The notes under the pieces are model-generated. The model saw only the letters and a list, made by a program, of their open reading frames with translations, made no database searches and was not told the origin of the DNA. DNA of 64,000 nucleotides, from contig JACRTB010000003.1 in the NCBI GenBank assembly GCA_014385025.1, forward strand, positions 124,001-188,000, in the 5' to 3' direction. Position 1 is the stretch's first letter, and each line of letters starts with the position of its first letter. The DNA is from Yanshouia hominis. GTDB lineage: Bacteria > Bacillota > Clostridia > Oscillospirales > Ruminococcaceae. The translations under genes were made by a program, and so were the position numbers. Below are positions 41,755 to 49,863 of this stretch, one piece after another.

Positions 41755-42180
41755 CACAGAACCAACGGCTCTGCTGGTGAGAAAAAAGCTTTTGCTGCAA
41801 GGATAGAGCGAAGCGAGCAGCAAATAAGAACCTTTGGATAATCGAAAACCTGCCGATAGAGCGGGAACAGCCTGTTTGCGGGCCGCGTAGTCAGCAACTA
41901 ACAAAAACCCGCCTTTGAACGATAGAAAAAACGCGCCGATAGAGCGGGAACAGCCTGTTCGCGGGCTGAGTAGTCAGCAACTAACAAAAACCCGCCTTTG
42001 AACGATAGAAAAAACGCGCCGACAGAGCGGGCATAGCCCGTTTACGGGCTGCGGAGCAAGCGATGCAAGAGGAGAAATTTCAGCGGTTCTTGAGTGGTTT
42101 TCTTTCCGGTACAAAACATTGCCGGGCTGACTCAAGTTCCGGGATTCATCGGGAATCTTGACCGCCAACACCGCTCTATC
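41755..42180. ncRNA. Candidate structured noncoding element E2
   Basis: Second copy of the element described at 900-1165, at roughly 60-65% identity by eye over the shared blocks. It keeps ACAGAACC, GGTGAG, AAGAACCTTTGGAT, GAAAACCTGCC, the CCCGTTTACGGGC hairpin, GCAAGAG, TTTCCGGTAC and the final GGGAATCTTGACC. A long stem TTTGCTGC/GCAGCAAA (about 41791 and 41818) corresponds to a shorter, covarying stem in E1. An 83-bp block inside it is tandemly repeated (separate entry). Antisense frames contain similar short peptides in both copies but are broken by indels. Confidence 0.4.
41840..42062. repeat. 83-bp tandem repeat inside E2
   Basis: Units beginning GCCGATAGAGCGGG recur at 41852, 41935 and 42018 (period exactly 83). 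The first two are nearly identical and include TCAGCAACTAACAAAAACCC; the third diverges after the CCCGT..CGGGC hairpin and continues as the rest of E2. E1 has a single copy, so the amplification is specific to this locus. Confidence 0.9.
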
Positions 42181-42230
42181 CTGCGGAAACTTTCGCGGGG
42201 CAGTAGAGCCCTGCTCTGTATGGCTTCGGC

Positions 42231-42581
42231 TCAGTCGGTCAGCTGCCACGTCAGTCCGTTCGGATCGCTGAAGCTGCTGACGGTACGGCCGGTATCCTTG
42301 ATCAGCATATTTTCGGTCTTGAAGGTAATGCCCTTTGCTTTGAGTGCCTCCAGATCGCCCCCATCCGTTTGGAAAGCAATGTGGTGAATTCCGGTAAAGC
42401 CTCCTTCCTTAGCGGGGTGAATCTCCAGCACAACTTGATTTTCCCCCGGAAGGGACATCTCCACCGAGTTGCGGGGGGCGGGGGCACGCCGGGTGATCAC
42501 CAGCCCCATGTCCAAAAGAGTTCGAACGGTGGCATCGAAATCCGCTGCCTTAATGTCGATATGGTCAAGCTTAGTCAGCAT
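42231..42581 (-). CDS. VOC-family metal-binding protein
   Basis: 116-residue glyoxalase-fold protein with the metal-ligand pattern LDHIDIKAADFD (His about residue 7), HPAKEGGFTGIHHIAF (about 55-70) and FSDPNGLTWQL at the C terminus. Half-size VOC proteins act as homodimers in epimerase, lyase or dioxygenase reactions. It is the last gene of the minus-strand deacetylase/dehydrogenase operon and overlaps the preceding gene by 11 bases, so it probably acts on the same pathway, for example on a 2-oxo or 2-hydroxy intermediate. The exact substrate is unknown. Confidence 0.85.
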   Translation of the reverse strand: MLTKLDHIDIKAADFDATVRTLLDMGLVITRRAPAPRNSVEMSLPGENQVVLEIHPAKEGGFTGIHHIAFQTDGGDLEALKAKGITFKTENMLIKDTGRTVSSFSDPNGLTWQLTD

Positions 42582-43317
42582 ATGCGTCTCTCCTTCTCAA
42601 TGCGATGCAATCGAGCTCCCGGTTGGGATACTGCACCGAAAACGCCTCGGCGTAACGGCATTTCGGATCTCCAGTCTGCGCAGCGCGCAGAAGATTTTTG
42701 GTGGTATAAGGGGCAAACATCCCCTTTTGGGTAAGGGCGTAGAATTCCATGGCCTGTCGTTTGATCGGGAACGTCTCGCTGATGTCTACATAAACACGGG
42801 GCACAAACCCGCAAAGTTCGGCGATGTGTGGCTCGAAGCCTAGAATGGCGGGCTGTCTGACAGGGGATAAGCCCTCCATCTCGACCTCGGGCGAAGCAGC
42901 AATGGCACAAAGATCGTTGACCTTTGTGCCGATCAAGGTATGATCGGCATTAAAGAGGTCCCGCTGGCCGTCGTGGGTAATTATGATGTCGGGACGCAGT
43001 TCACGTACCCGGCGTGCCAAATGATAGAGGAGCGGGCGGTCAATGACCAGAGGGTAGTCAACCAGGTCCATGATTTCCACTGTTTTGACCCCCAACAGCG
43101 ACGCCGCCTGCTCCCCCTCGGCGCGGCGGAGGACGCGTCCCTCCTCAATATTTGAGCCGGGACGCTTCCAGTAGCCGTTTGATTCCCCGCGCAGGCCGAG
43201 AGTCAGGACAATCAGGTGCACCTCATGTCCCTCGCGGACCGCCTTGGCGATGGTACCGCCGCTGCGCCAGACAAAATCTCCGACGTGGCCCGCGATCACT
43301 AAAATTCGTTGTTTCAA
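42571..43317 (-). CDS. PIG-L-family deacetylase (paralogue A)
   Basis: 248-residue enzyme of the PIG-L/LmbE N-deacetylase family, Rossmann-like. The N-terminal metal motif reads AGHVGDFVWRSGG: His11 and Asp14 occupy the positions of the zinc ligands in MshB, but the usual AHPDD has become GHVGD, so the general-base Asp is a Gly. The third ligand region ITHDGQRDLFNADH is intact. Family enzymes hydrolyse N-acetyl sugar amides. It is one of three tandem paralogues and may be a hydrolase with altered chemistry. ATG 43317 follows AAGGAGG. Confidence 0.88.
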   Translation of the reverse strand: MKQRILVIAGHVGDFVWRSGGTIAKAVREGHEVHLIVLTLGLRGESNGYWKRPGSNIEEGRVLRRAEGEQAASLLGVKTVEIMDLVDYPLVIDRPLLYHLARRVRELRPDIIITHDGQRDLFNADHTLIGTKVNDLCAIAASPEVEMEGLSPVRQPAILGFEPHIAELCGFVPRVYVDISETFPIKRQAMEFYALTQKGMFAPYTTKNLLRAAQTGDPKCRYAEAFSVQYPNRELDCIALRRRDAYAD

Positions 43318-43329
43318 TGCCGCGCCTCC

Positions 43330-44016
43330 TTACCAGACAAAATGGCCATGGGCATAAATCGGCCCAAAGCTCGAAAAGGCTTCCGCAAATTTGCAGCCGG
43401 TGACCCCTCCGCGTCCTGAGCAGTGCACCGCGCGGTTTTTCATCTGCTCCATGCAGCGTTCCCGGCGGTGCTCGTCACCGGGAAAGAGCCGGTCGAAGGC
43501 GGTCATCTTTTGATCGAGAAAGGGTGTAACGTCGATCAGTACTCCCGGCACCCAGCCGATTTCCTCAGAGTGGGTGGGCTCCAGTCCGAACATCGGAGTC
43601 TGGCGCGGCGAGACGGGAAGTCCTTCGCAGGGTGCGCCTGCCGCGGAGGCGATAAAGTAGGACTTCATGACTGCCGCCGAGGCATATCCCCGGTCGGGGC
43701 TGCGGAGATCGGGTTCCTTTGCATGGGTGACGATAAAGTCCGGCCGGATTGAGCGGAAACGGCAGGCAAGCCATTCGCAGTCCTCATCGCTCCATTCGAG
43801 AGGCATTCCCGGGCGGTCCGCAAATTCCAGGGCCGAGACGCCAAGTCCTTTCAGGACCTCCCGCAGCAGAGGCTCGCGTTTTGCCCCTTCCGCATCCGAG
43901 AGGACGATCAGCTCGACATGGTGCCCTTCTGCCGCATATTTGGCGATCACACCGCCGCAGCCTTCCACCGCGTCGGAGGCCCGGACCGTTACGATCAGCA
44001 TCGTTTGTTTTTTCAT
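43330..44016 (-). CDS. PIG-L-family paralogue B, metal ligands lost
   Basis: 228-residue paralogue between two other PIG-L genes. The overall fold is kept, including THAKEPDL, PRQTPMFGLEP and the C-terminal CKFAEAF...YAHGHFVW shared with paralogue C. However, the His of the first motif is Arg (VTVRASD instead of CAHVGD), and the DH of the third ligand is DR (SPDRGYA), so two of three metal ligands are missing. It is likely a non-catalytic partner of A or C. ATG 44016 follows GAGG with good spacing; another ATG lies two codons upstream. It stays full length with no stop codons, so selection seems to maintain it. Confidence 0.85.
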   Translation of the reverse strand: MKKQTMLIVTVRASDAVEGCGGVIAKYAAEGHHVELIVLSDAEGAKREPLLREVLKGLGVSALEFADRPGMPLEWSDEDCEWLACRFRSIRPDFIVTHAKEPDLRSPDRGYASAAVMKSYFIASAAGAPCEGLPVSPRQTPMFGLEPTHSEEIGWVPGVLIDVTPFLDQKMTAFDRLFPGDEHRRERCMEQMKNRAVHCSGRGGVTGCKFAEAFSSFGPIYAHGHFVW

Positions 44017-44054
44017 TGGCATTTCCTCTTTCGCATCTCGTGGATTTTGTCCGG

Positions 44055-44792
44055 CTACCATACAAAATGCCCATGCATGCAGACGGCTCCCCAGGTGGAG
44101 AAGGCCTCTGCATAACGGCAACCGGAGACGCCGCCCCGGTTGGCGCACTCACTTGCGCGGATTTCCGCCTTGCGAATGTAATGCGCGGACATATTGGCCT
44201 GGGTGGTACAGCAGGCCATCGCCTGCTTCTTCTGCTCAAAGACGTCGGTGATATCGATATAGATGCCCGGCGTAAATGAGCTGATCTCGGTCATATGCGG
44301 CTCAAAGCCGAACATGGGAGTCTGGCGCGGGGCCACAGGAAGTCCATTGCAGACGGCACCGGCGCCGGATGCGATGGTATAAGCGGTGCGCAGAGCATCG
44401 GAGGCAAGATTATGGTCCATGTTGTAGGGGTCCGGCTCCTTGTCGTGGGTCAGGATAAAGTCGGGGCGGATTTCCCTGATCTTACAGGCAAGCCTCTCAA
44501 TCCGTTCGTCGGTCATCAAGAGGGGGTAATCCTGATAGTCCCAGAATTCAATCCGGCTGACCCCGAGGATGCGGGCGGCTTCCTCGCCTTCGCGGCGGCG
44601 GATTTCCCGGCACTCGTCGGCCGAGCTGCCGCCCCGCTTCCAGTATCCGTTCGACTCGCCGCGGATGCCGTAAGTCAGGGCGATGACGGTGACCTCGTGC
44701 CCCTCGCGGGCGTATTTGGCAATGGAGCCTCCGCTGCGCCAGATGAAATCCCCGACGTGCGCGCAGACAACCAGCATCTTTTGTTTTTCCAT
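44055..44792 (-). CDS. PIG-L-family deacetylase (paralogue C)
   Basis: 245-residue paralogue with CAHVGDFIWRSGG (His12, Asp15) and THDKEPDPYNMDH intact, so all three metal ligands are present. As in paralogue A, the second Asp of AHPDD is Gly. The C-terminal CRYAEAFSTWGAVCMHGHFVW motif is nearly the same as in B, which shows that B and C are closest relatives. ATG 44792 follows GGGAGGAATCCG; the upstream ATG 44813 overlaps the dehydrogenase end. It is likely hydrolytic, with an amide or acyl substrate supplied by the module's transporter. Confidence 0.88.
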   Translation of the reverse strand: MEKQKMLVVCAHVGDFIWRSGGSIAKYAREGHEVTVIALTYGIRGESNGYWKRGGSSADECREIRRREGEEAARILGVSRIEFWDYQDYPLLMTDERIERLACKIREIRPDFILTHDKEPDPYNMDHNLASDALRTAYTIASGAGAVCNGLPVAPRQTPMFGFEPHMTEISSFTPGIYIDITDVFEQKKQAMACCTTQANMSAHYIRKAEIRASECANRGGVSGCRYAEAFSTWGAVCMHGHFVW

Positions 44793-44809
44793 CGGATTCC
44801 TCCCGCCGG

Positions 44810-45802
44810 TCACTGGTATTCAATCGGAAGCGGATCGCTGAGCATCGAGAGGTTGACGATGTTGCGCTTGAGGATCGGCTTCCTTTCGCAGAACTTTACA
44901 ATGTTTCCGGCGCATTGGCGCATCATGTTGCTGTCATTTCCGGCTGTGCTGCCGCCGACATGTGGGGTCGCAACAACGTTTTCAAGGTGCAGCAAAGGGG
45001 AATCCGCCGCGGGGGGTTCACTGGAAAAAACATCGAGGCCTGCGCCGCCGAGCTGTCCGGATTGTAAGGCTTCGATCAGAGCCTCTTCATTGACCAGATT
45101 GCCCCGGGCGGTATTGATCAGAATTGCGCCGCGCTTCATTTTTGAAAGAGCCTCGCGGTCGATCAGGTTGATGGTTTCCGGAGTGGAGGGAGCGTGAAGG
45201 GTAAGAAGGTCCACACGGGGAAGCAGCTCCTCGAACGGGAAAAAGGTCACGCCAAGTTCCTGTTCGGTCTGCTCCGATTGACGGAACATATCATAGTAGA
45301 GCACGGTTGCACCGAACGCCCGGAGAAGCTGTGCAACATGCCGTCCGATACTTCCGAGGCCGATGATACCGACCGTCTTTCCCTTCAGGGTATAGGAGCA
45401 CTGGACAAACTCGTCCTTGGCCCACTGGTGGGCGCAGAGCCTGCGGTTGAGGGGAAGAAGGTTCCGAAGAACCGCGAGCATCTGGAGCACCGCCATTTCG
45501 GCCACCGACACGGTGTTGACGCCGGTGCAGTTCACCACCGGAATGTTGCGGGCTGCTGCTGCTCCGATGTCAATCGTCTCATAGCCGACGGCATATTTCT
45601 GGATCATTTTGAGCTGCTTGCAGCGGTTGATGGTTGCATTATCAAATTTCAGGGTGCGCAGCACCACAAAATCGACGTCTTCAAGGGCGCCGTAATCCTC
45701 GACGGTGGGGATTTCCACCACATCGAAGCCGTCAGGCAGCGCGTCATAGAAGGCGGCCTTCATGTTGGGGCTGTATGGCCCCGTTAAACCGATTTTCAGC
45801 AT
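44810..45802 (-). CDS. D-2-hydroxyacid dehydrogenase family protein
   Basis: 330-residue NAD(P)-dependent enzyme of the D-isomer specific 2-hydroxyacid dehydrogenase family. The nucleotide-binding motif GIIGLGSIGRHVAQLLRAFG is at about residues 147-166. The catalytic triad is Arg in NTARGNLVNEE (near 233), Glu in DVFSSEPP (near 262) and His in ATPHVGG (near 281). It oxidises or reduces a 2-hydroxy/2-oxo acid pair. It heads the minus-strand catabolic operon, which follows the sigma-54 activator gene by 113 bases. The three deacetylases and the VOC protein follow. Confidence 0.92.
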   Translation of the reverse strand: MLKIGLTGPYSPNMKAAFYDALPDGFDVVEIPTVEDYGALEDVDFVVLRTLKFDNATINRCKQLKMIQKYAVGYETIDIGAAAARNIPVVNCTGVNTVSVAEMAVLQMLAVLRNLLPLNRRLCAHQWAKDEFVQCSYTLKGKTVGIIGLGSIGRHVAQLLRAFGATVLYYDMFRQSEQTEQELGVTFFPFEELLPRVDLLTLHAPSTPETINLIDREALSKMKRGAILINTARGNLVNEEALIEALQSGQLGGAGLDVFSSEPPAADSPLLHLENVVATPHVGGSTAGNDSNMMRQCAGNIVKFCERKPILKRNIVNLSMLSDPLPIEYQ

Positions 45803-45915
45803 GATTTGTTCTCCCTTGATCAGATTGCAGGCCGTTTAGAGCGGCCGAAGCATGGCTTGAGTGGAACCATCTTTTTTGCAATCAACAAGAGAGCAATTTT
45901 TATGCCATCTATTGT

Positions 45916-47835
45916 TCAGAGCCCGAGCTCTTTGCGTTTTCGCCAGAGAGTGGTGCGGCTGACCCCCAAAATTTCCGCTGCAAGCTGCTGGCTGCCTCCG
46001 GCTTCCTCAAAGGCGTGTGTGATTCGCCGGCGCTGTTCCTCGGCCGGGAGCGAAAGGAGCCGGTCGGCCTCACGAAGCCGCGGCAGACAAGCGGAGACCG
46101 CGGGGGATTCCGGGGGCGTTTTCAGGCCGCCGACCAAAGCACTGCGGATGTCCTCGGCACAAAGGTCCGCGCTTTGGCAGAGGACGACGGCACGTTCTGC
46201 GAGATTGGCAAGTTCCCGTACGTTTCCGGGAAAGGGCATGGACTCCAGCAGAGTCAAAGCGTCCTCGCGGATCGAGCGGATACCGCGGGTATACTTATTG
46301 GAAAACTGTCCGATGAAGTATTCCGCCAGCTCCCGGATATCCCCGCCCCGGGCGCGCAAAGGAGGAATTTGCAGCACCAAGACGCTTAACCGGTAATAGA
46401 GGTCGGCGCGAAAGTTTCCCTTTGCCACCTCGTCTAGCAGGTTGCGGTTGGTGGCCGCGAGGACCCGCACGTCGATCGGAATAACCTTTTCTCCGCCGAC
46501 CCGGACGATTTCCTTCTCCTGCAGAACCCGAAGCAAACGCGCCTGAAGAGCAACCGGAAGCTCTCCGATTTCGTCAAGAAAAATGGTGCCCCCGTGCGCA
46601 ATTTCGAAAAATCCGCTCTTCCCGTCGGAGCGCGCGCCGGTGAAGGCTCCCCGCTCATATCCAAACAATTCGGATTCCAGCAGGGCTTCAGGCAGCGCGG
46701 CGCAGTTGACCGCCACGAAGGGTTCCTTCTGCCGCGTGCTGGCGTTGTGGATGCTCTGGGCGAACAGCTCCTTGCCGGTGCCGGTTTCCCCGGTAATCAG
46801 AACCGTACTGTCCACCGAGGCGTAGGTAAATGCCATTTTCTTTGCCTGCCTCAGTGTCTCACTGCTTCCAATAATACTTTTAAGCGTGTTCTTTGCCACA
46901 TGGCCGCCGCTGAGAATCTGCTTGCGGATTTTTCCTTCCATGATTTGGATTTCATGAGCTCCCTGCAGGCTGATCACAGCTCCCTCCGCCGCACCATCGA
47001 CCAGCACCGGAACACAGTTGACGGCGAGAAAGCTTTCGCGGTACTCCGCCACCCGCCGGAAAAAGGAGCGGCCCGCAAGCGCGGATTCGATAATTTCCGG
47101 AAATGGGAGAACTGTGTTATAATGCATACCGTCCACCGGTTGTGCGCCGAGGCCAAGAATTTCCCGGGCAATCGTGTTGAGGTTGGTGATCCTGCCCTCT
47201 CTGTTGATGGAAATGATGCCGCAGGGGGCGCAGTTGAGGATCGCCAGAATGGTCTGCATCTTCGACTCATACTGATAGAGGGCGGTCAGAGTGTGGCGCG
47301 CCTCCTCAATGGCCGTTTCAATGGCGTGGGGATCGGTCATGATCGGGACGCTTTGCAGCCCATGCTTGCGGGCAAAAGTCTGTGCCGAATGCCCTCCGAT
47401 GACCACCTCGATGCCCTCCTCACAGAGCTGGAGCATGGTCTGGTCAAAGCGGGAAAAATCGTCGATCTGGATCAGCTTAATCCCCTGCCCCAGATATTGT
47501 TCGACTCGCAGCGCCGCATGGATTCCCTGATTAAAACTCACGATGGCGATCTTTTTGGAAATTTTGGATGCGTTTTCGATCGCCTGGGCAAAATCTCCGT
47601 AGCGGTATTCCACCGCCACCACCGGAATCGTCAGAAAACCGCGCAGCAGATTGGCCACGCCGCCGCGGCTGATGATGATGCGGGCGCCCTCCTCCACGAG
47701 CTGCTCCGCCGCGCCGCGCGCTCCCGCATGGTCCGAAAAGCGAATCTTGATCTTGAGACCAAGCCGTTCCACGACCCGTTGGGCTTCAATGACGGTAGCG
47801 CGGTTGGTAAAAAGCATGGCAATGGATTCATCCAT
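45916..47835 (-). CDS. PrpR-type sigma-54-dependent activator
   Basis: 639-residue enhancer-binding protein. The N-terminal PrpR-like sensor is at about 1-185 ([15 protein letters not shown] ... GGVANLLRG), a PAS domain is at about 190-300, and the AAA+ domain at about 325-560 has Walker A GETGTGKE near 350 and an intact GAFTGA loop near 395, so it can contact sigma-54. A Fis-type helix-turn-helix ([18 protein letters not shown]) ends the protein. PrpR-type sensors respond to carboxylates such as 2-methylcitrate. ATG 47835 follows GAAAGGATAGAATC. It probably activates the divergent TctCAB operon. Confidence 0.93.
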   Translation of the reverse strand: MDESIAMLFTNRATVIEAQRVVERLGLKIKIRFSDHAGARGAAEQLVEEGARIIISRGGVANLLRGFLTIPVVAVEYRYGDFAQAIENASKISKKIAIVSFNQGIHAALRVEQYLGQGIKLIQIDDFSRFDQTMLQLCEEGIEVVIGGHSAQTFARKHGLQSVPIMTDPHAIETAIEEARHTLTALYQYESKMQTILAILNCAPCGIISINREGRITNLNTIAREILGLGAQPVDGMHYNTVLPFPEIIESALAGRSFFRRVAEYRESFLAVNCVPVLVDGAAEGAVISLQGAHEIQIMEGKIRKQILSGGHVAKNTLKSIIGSSETLRQAKKMAFTYASVDSTVLITGETGTGKELFAQSIHNASTRQKEPFVAVNCAALPEALLESELFGYERGAFTGARSDGKSGFFEIAHGGTIFLDEIGELPVALQARLLRVLQEKEIVRVGGEKVIPIDVRVLAATNRNLLDEVAKGNFRADLYYRLSVLVLQIPPLRARGGDIRELAEYFIGQFSNKYTRGIRSIREDALTLLESMPFPGNVRELANLAERAVVLCQSADLCAEDIRSALVGGLKTPPESPAVSACLPRLREADRLLSLPAEEQRRRITHAFEEAGGSQQLAAEILGVSRTTLWRKRKELGL

Positions 47836-47855
47836 GATTCTATCCTTTCCCTGAT

Positions 47856-47900
47856 GTTTCAAATTCAAAGACTTATGTTTCTACAGTTTCAATATGAAAC
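47856..47900. promoter_or_regulatory. Likely upstream activator sites for the sigma-54 regulator
   Basis: GTTTCA-ATA-TGAAAC (47886-47900) is a perfect 6-bp dyad, with a weaker similar half at 47856-47870 (GTTTCAAATTCAAAG). They lie about 110-155 bases upstream of the -24/-12 promoter, the usual distance for an enhancer, and close to the regulator's own start, suggesting autoregulation as well. Confidence 0.65.
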
Positions 47901-48009
47901 TTAACTGTTCTATATTGTAACACAAACGGCGCCCTGTTTCCAGAGAAATTGTCGGACAAGGTCGGGATTCGCTGCCGAAAGCAGAGAAAAGAGAGAGCTT
48001 CATCCTGTC

Positions 48010-48024
48010 TGGCACGAGATTTGC
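48010..48024 (+). promoter_or_regulatory. Sigma-54 promoter of tctCAB
   Basis: TGGCAC-GAGAT-TTGC: the -24 GG and -12 GC are spaced as in the consensus TGGCAC-N5-TTGC. It lies 80 bases before the tctC start codon. Confidence 0.92.
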
Positions 48025-48103
48025 TTTAATATTCAGGCGAGTGGCAGCCATCCTGTAACAATGCAATGAAAAAAGAGAAGAGAATAAAGGAGAGTATGAC
48101 AAA

Positions 48104-49183
48104 ATGAAAAGAACAATCGCTTTGGCTCTTTCGCTTGCTATGAGCATTCTGTTCGTCGCCGGCTGCGGCGGAGCTTCCTCCTCGGCCGCGCCCGCATCTC
48201 AGGCAGCTCCCGTTTCCTCCGAGGCGGCCGTCTCCGGAGCACCGGCCGCTGATGCCGGAAAGTATGCCGATTATCCCTCCAAGCCGGTCAACTATATCAT
48301 CACCGCTTCAGCGGGCGGCGGGCTTGATATCTGTGCGCGGATGCTCGCCCCTTATTTTCAGGCCGAGCTCGGCAAAGATGCGGTTGTGACCGTTTCGAAT
48401 GTTACCGGCGGTGCGAACTGGGTTGGCTGGGGCGAAATGATGAATGCGGCTCCCGATGGCTATACGATTTCGAACATCCATACTCCGCAGGTATATTCCT
48501 ATTTGAATAAGTCGCTCAAGAATCAGAACACCCTTGAAAGCTTCAATCTGCTCTGCAACTGTGTCACCGACTACTGCCTGATCGCGGTGCGGGCCGACGA
48601 TGAGCGTTTTGCCGACGTGAATGATCTGAAATCCTTTGCCGAGTATATTAAGGCTCATGCCGATCAGGAGTTCCTCGTTGCGCTGACCTCGAAGGGCGGC
48701 GCGGATGAACTGGTGATGCTTGATTTCAACAAGACGGAAGGCATTACCAATATCACCGGCGTCAATCACAGCAAGGGAATCTCGGAAGCGAAATCCGCTT
48801 TCCTCGGCGGGCATGTCGATATCTATTCAGGCAAGGTCGGCGATACCCTCGCGGGCTATAAGGACGGCACCATCAAAGTGCTTGGCGTTATGAGCAATGA
48901 ACGGTCCAAGCTGATGCCCGATGTTCCCACTGCAATTGAGCAGGGCTATGACATTGTCAACGGTTCCTCCCGCGGTATTGTCGCGCAGCCCGGCATGGAC
49001 CCTGAACTGAAAGAAATCATCGTATCGGCACTGCGCCGCGCGCAGGAGAATCCCGAGTACCTCAAGGCAATGGAAGAAGCCGGGTATGAGGTCGACTATA
49101 TGGAAGGCCAGGAGTACGAGGATTACATGAAGGCGATGGAGGCCGTTGTCATCGAATATGCCGATGAACTTGGCTATAACTGA
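48104..49183 (+). CDS. tctC: TctC-type tricarboxylate-binding lipoprotein
   Basis: 359-residue extracytoplasmic substrate-binding protein of the tripartite tricarboxylate transporter (Bug) family. It has a signal peptide with lipobox FVAGC (Cys about 22) and a Ser/Ala/Pro linker to about 50. The binding fold begins YPSKPVNYIITASAGGGLD (about 57-75), where the glycine-rich loop holds a carboxylate. Bug proteins bind citrate, amino acids, nicotinate or aromatic acids. It is first in an operon under a sigma-54 promoter; AAGGAGAG precedes the ATG. The ligand is probably the substrate of the adjacent dehydrogenase/deacetylase genes. Confidence 0.92.
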   Translation: MKRTIALALSLAMSILFVAGCGGASSSAAPASQAAPVSSEAAVSGAPAADAGKYADYPSKPVNYIITASAGGGLDICARMLAPYFQAELGKDAVVTVSNVTGGANWVGWGEMMNAAPDGYTISNIHTPQVYSYLNKSLKNQNTLESFNLLCNCVTDYCLIAVRADDERFADVNDLKSFAEYIKAHADQEFLVALTSKGGADELVMLDFNKTEGITNITGVNHSKGISEAKSAFLGGHVDIYSGKVGDTLAGYKDGTIKVLGVMSNERSKLMPDVPTAIEQGYDIVNGSSRGIVAQPGMDPELKEIIVSALRRAQENPEYLKAMEEAGYEVDYMEGQEYEDYMKAMEAVVIEYADELGYN

Positions 49184-49318
49184 TGCGGGCGCTGAAAATA
49201 CCGGCGGCATTCAGTGAACGGCGGAACTCTGCCCCTTCCAACGCGTCAGAACGCCGGGAGCGTTCTTTGCCGTTCATTCTCCGAACCTGATATAATTTTC
49301 CGTTTTTACTCCCGCTTG

Positions 49319-49355
49319 ACGTGTTTCGGCGGCGAAGGAAGCCGCCGAAACACGT
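49319..49355 (+). promoter_or_regulatory. Long intercistronic hairpin between tctC and tctB
   Basis: ACGTGTTTCGGCGGC (49319-49333) pairs perfectly over 15 bases with 49341-49355, loop GAAGGAA. No T run follows. It probably protects the tctC mRNA 3' end and lowers expression of the membrane subunits, a known pattern for binding-protein transporters. Confidence 0.7.
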
Positions 49356-49383
49356 CGCTATCTCACAGAGAGGAAGATGCCTT

Positions 49384-49848
49384 TTGAAAAAAGTCCTGCA
49401 CCATGATATCTATATCGGCGGAATCCTGATGGCGTTTGCAGCCTTCTTTTTCATTCTGACCGGTGAGTTCCCCAAGGAATCCTCCTATTTCCCGCGTTTC
49501 TTTACCTGTGCGCTGATCCTGATCTCCGCTCTGATCATATGGCAGGGAGTGCAAAAGACCCGCCTCCTTCAGCAAGGAGAGGACGCGGAGAGCGGAGACG
49601 CCCCCATTACCGGGCGTGAGCTTCGCCAGCCAATGATCGGATTGATTGGAATCGTGGCATATATCGCCGCCATTTCGCTGATTGGGTTCTTTGTCTCCAC
49701 CGGGCTGTTCCTTTTGGCGTATATGTGGTGCCTCAAGATCCGGAGCATTCCGATGCTGCTGATTTCCACACTGGCGGTCGAGGTTTTTATCTATGTTCTA
49801 TTCGTGATGCAGCTCAAACTGACGATGCCCGCGGGCATCCTGTTTTAA
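49384..49848 (+). CDS. tctB: TctB-type small membrane subunit
   Basis: 154-residue protein with four predicted helices, the size and topology of TctB subunits. It has FPRFFTCALILISALII near residue 43 and an intracellular loop rich in Glu and Gln at about 60-75. TTG 49384 is taken as start because AGAGGAAG lies nine bases upstream; an in-frame ATG at 49321 would place the hairpin inside the gene. It couples the TctA channel to the TctC receptor. The tctA gene starts 16 bases later. Confidence 0.85.
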   Translation: MKKVLHHDIYIGGILMAFAAFFFILTGEFPKESSYFPRFFTCALILISALIIWQGVQKTRLLQQGEDAESGDAPITGRELRQPMIGLIGIVAYIAAISLIGFFVSTGLFLLAYMWCLKIRSIPMLLISTLAVEVFIYVLFVMQLKLTMPAGILF

Positions 49849-49863
49849 GAAGGGAGGATCGTT

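Noticed and set aside
41548-41904. 118-residue minus-strand ORF over E2
   Set aside because: The matching stretch in E1 would need a different frame; indels argue for a noncoding element.
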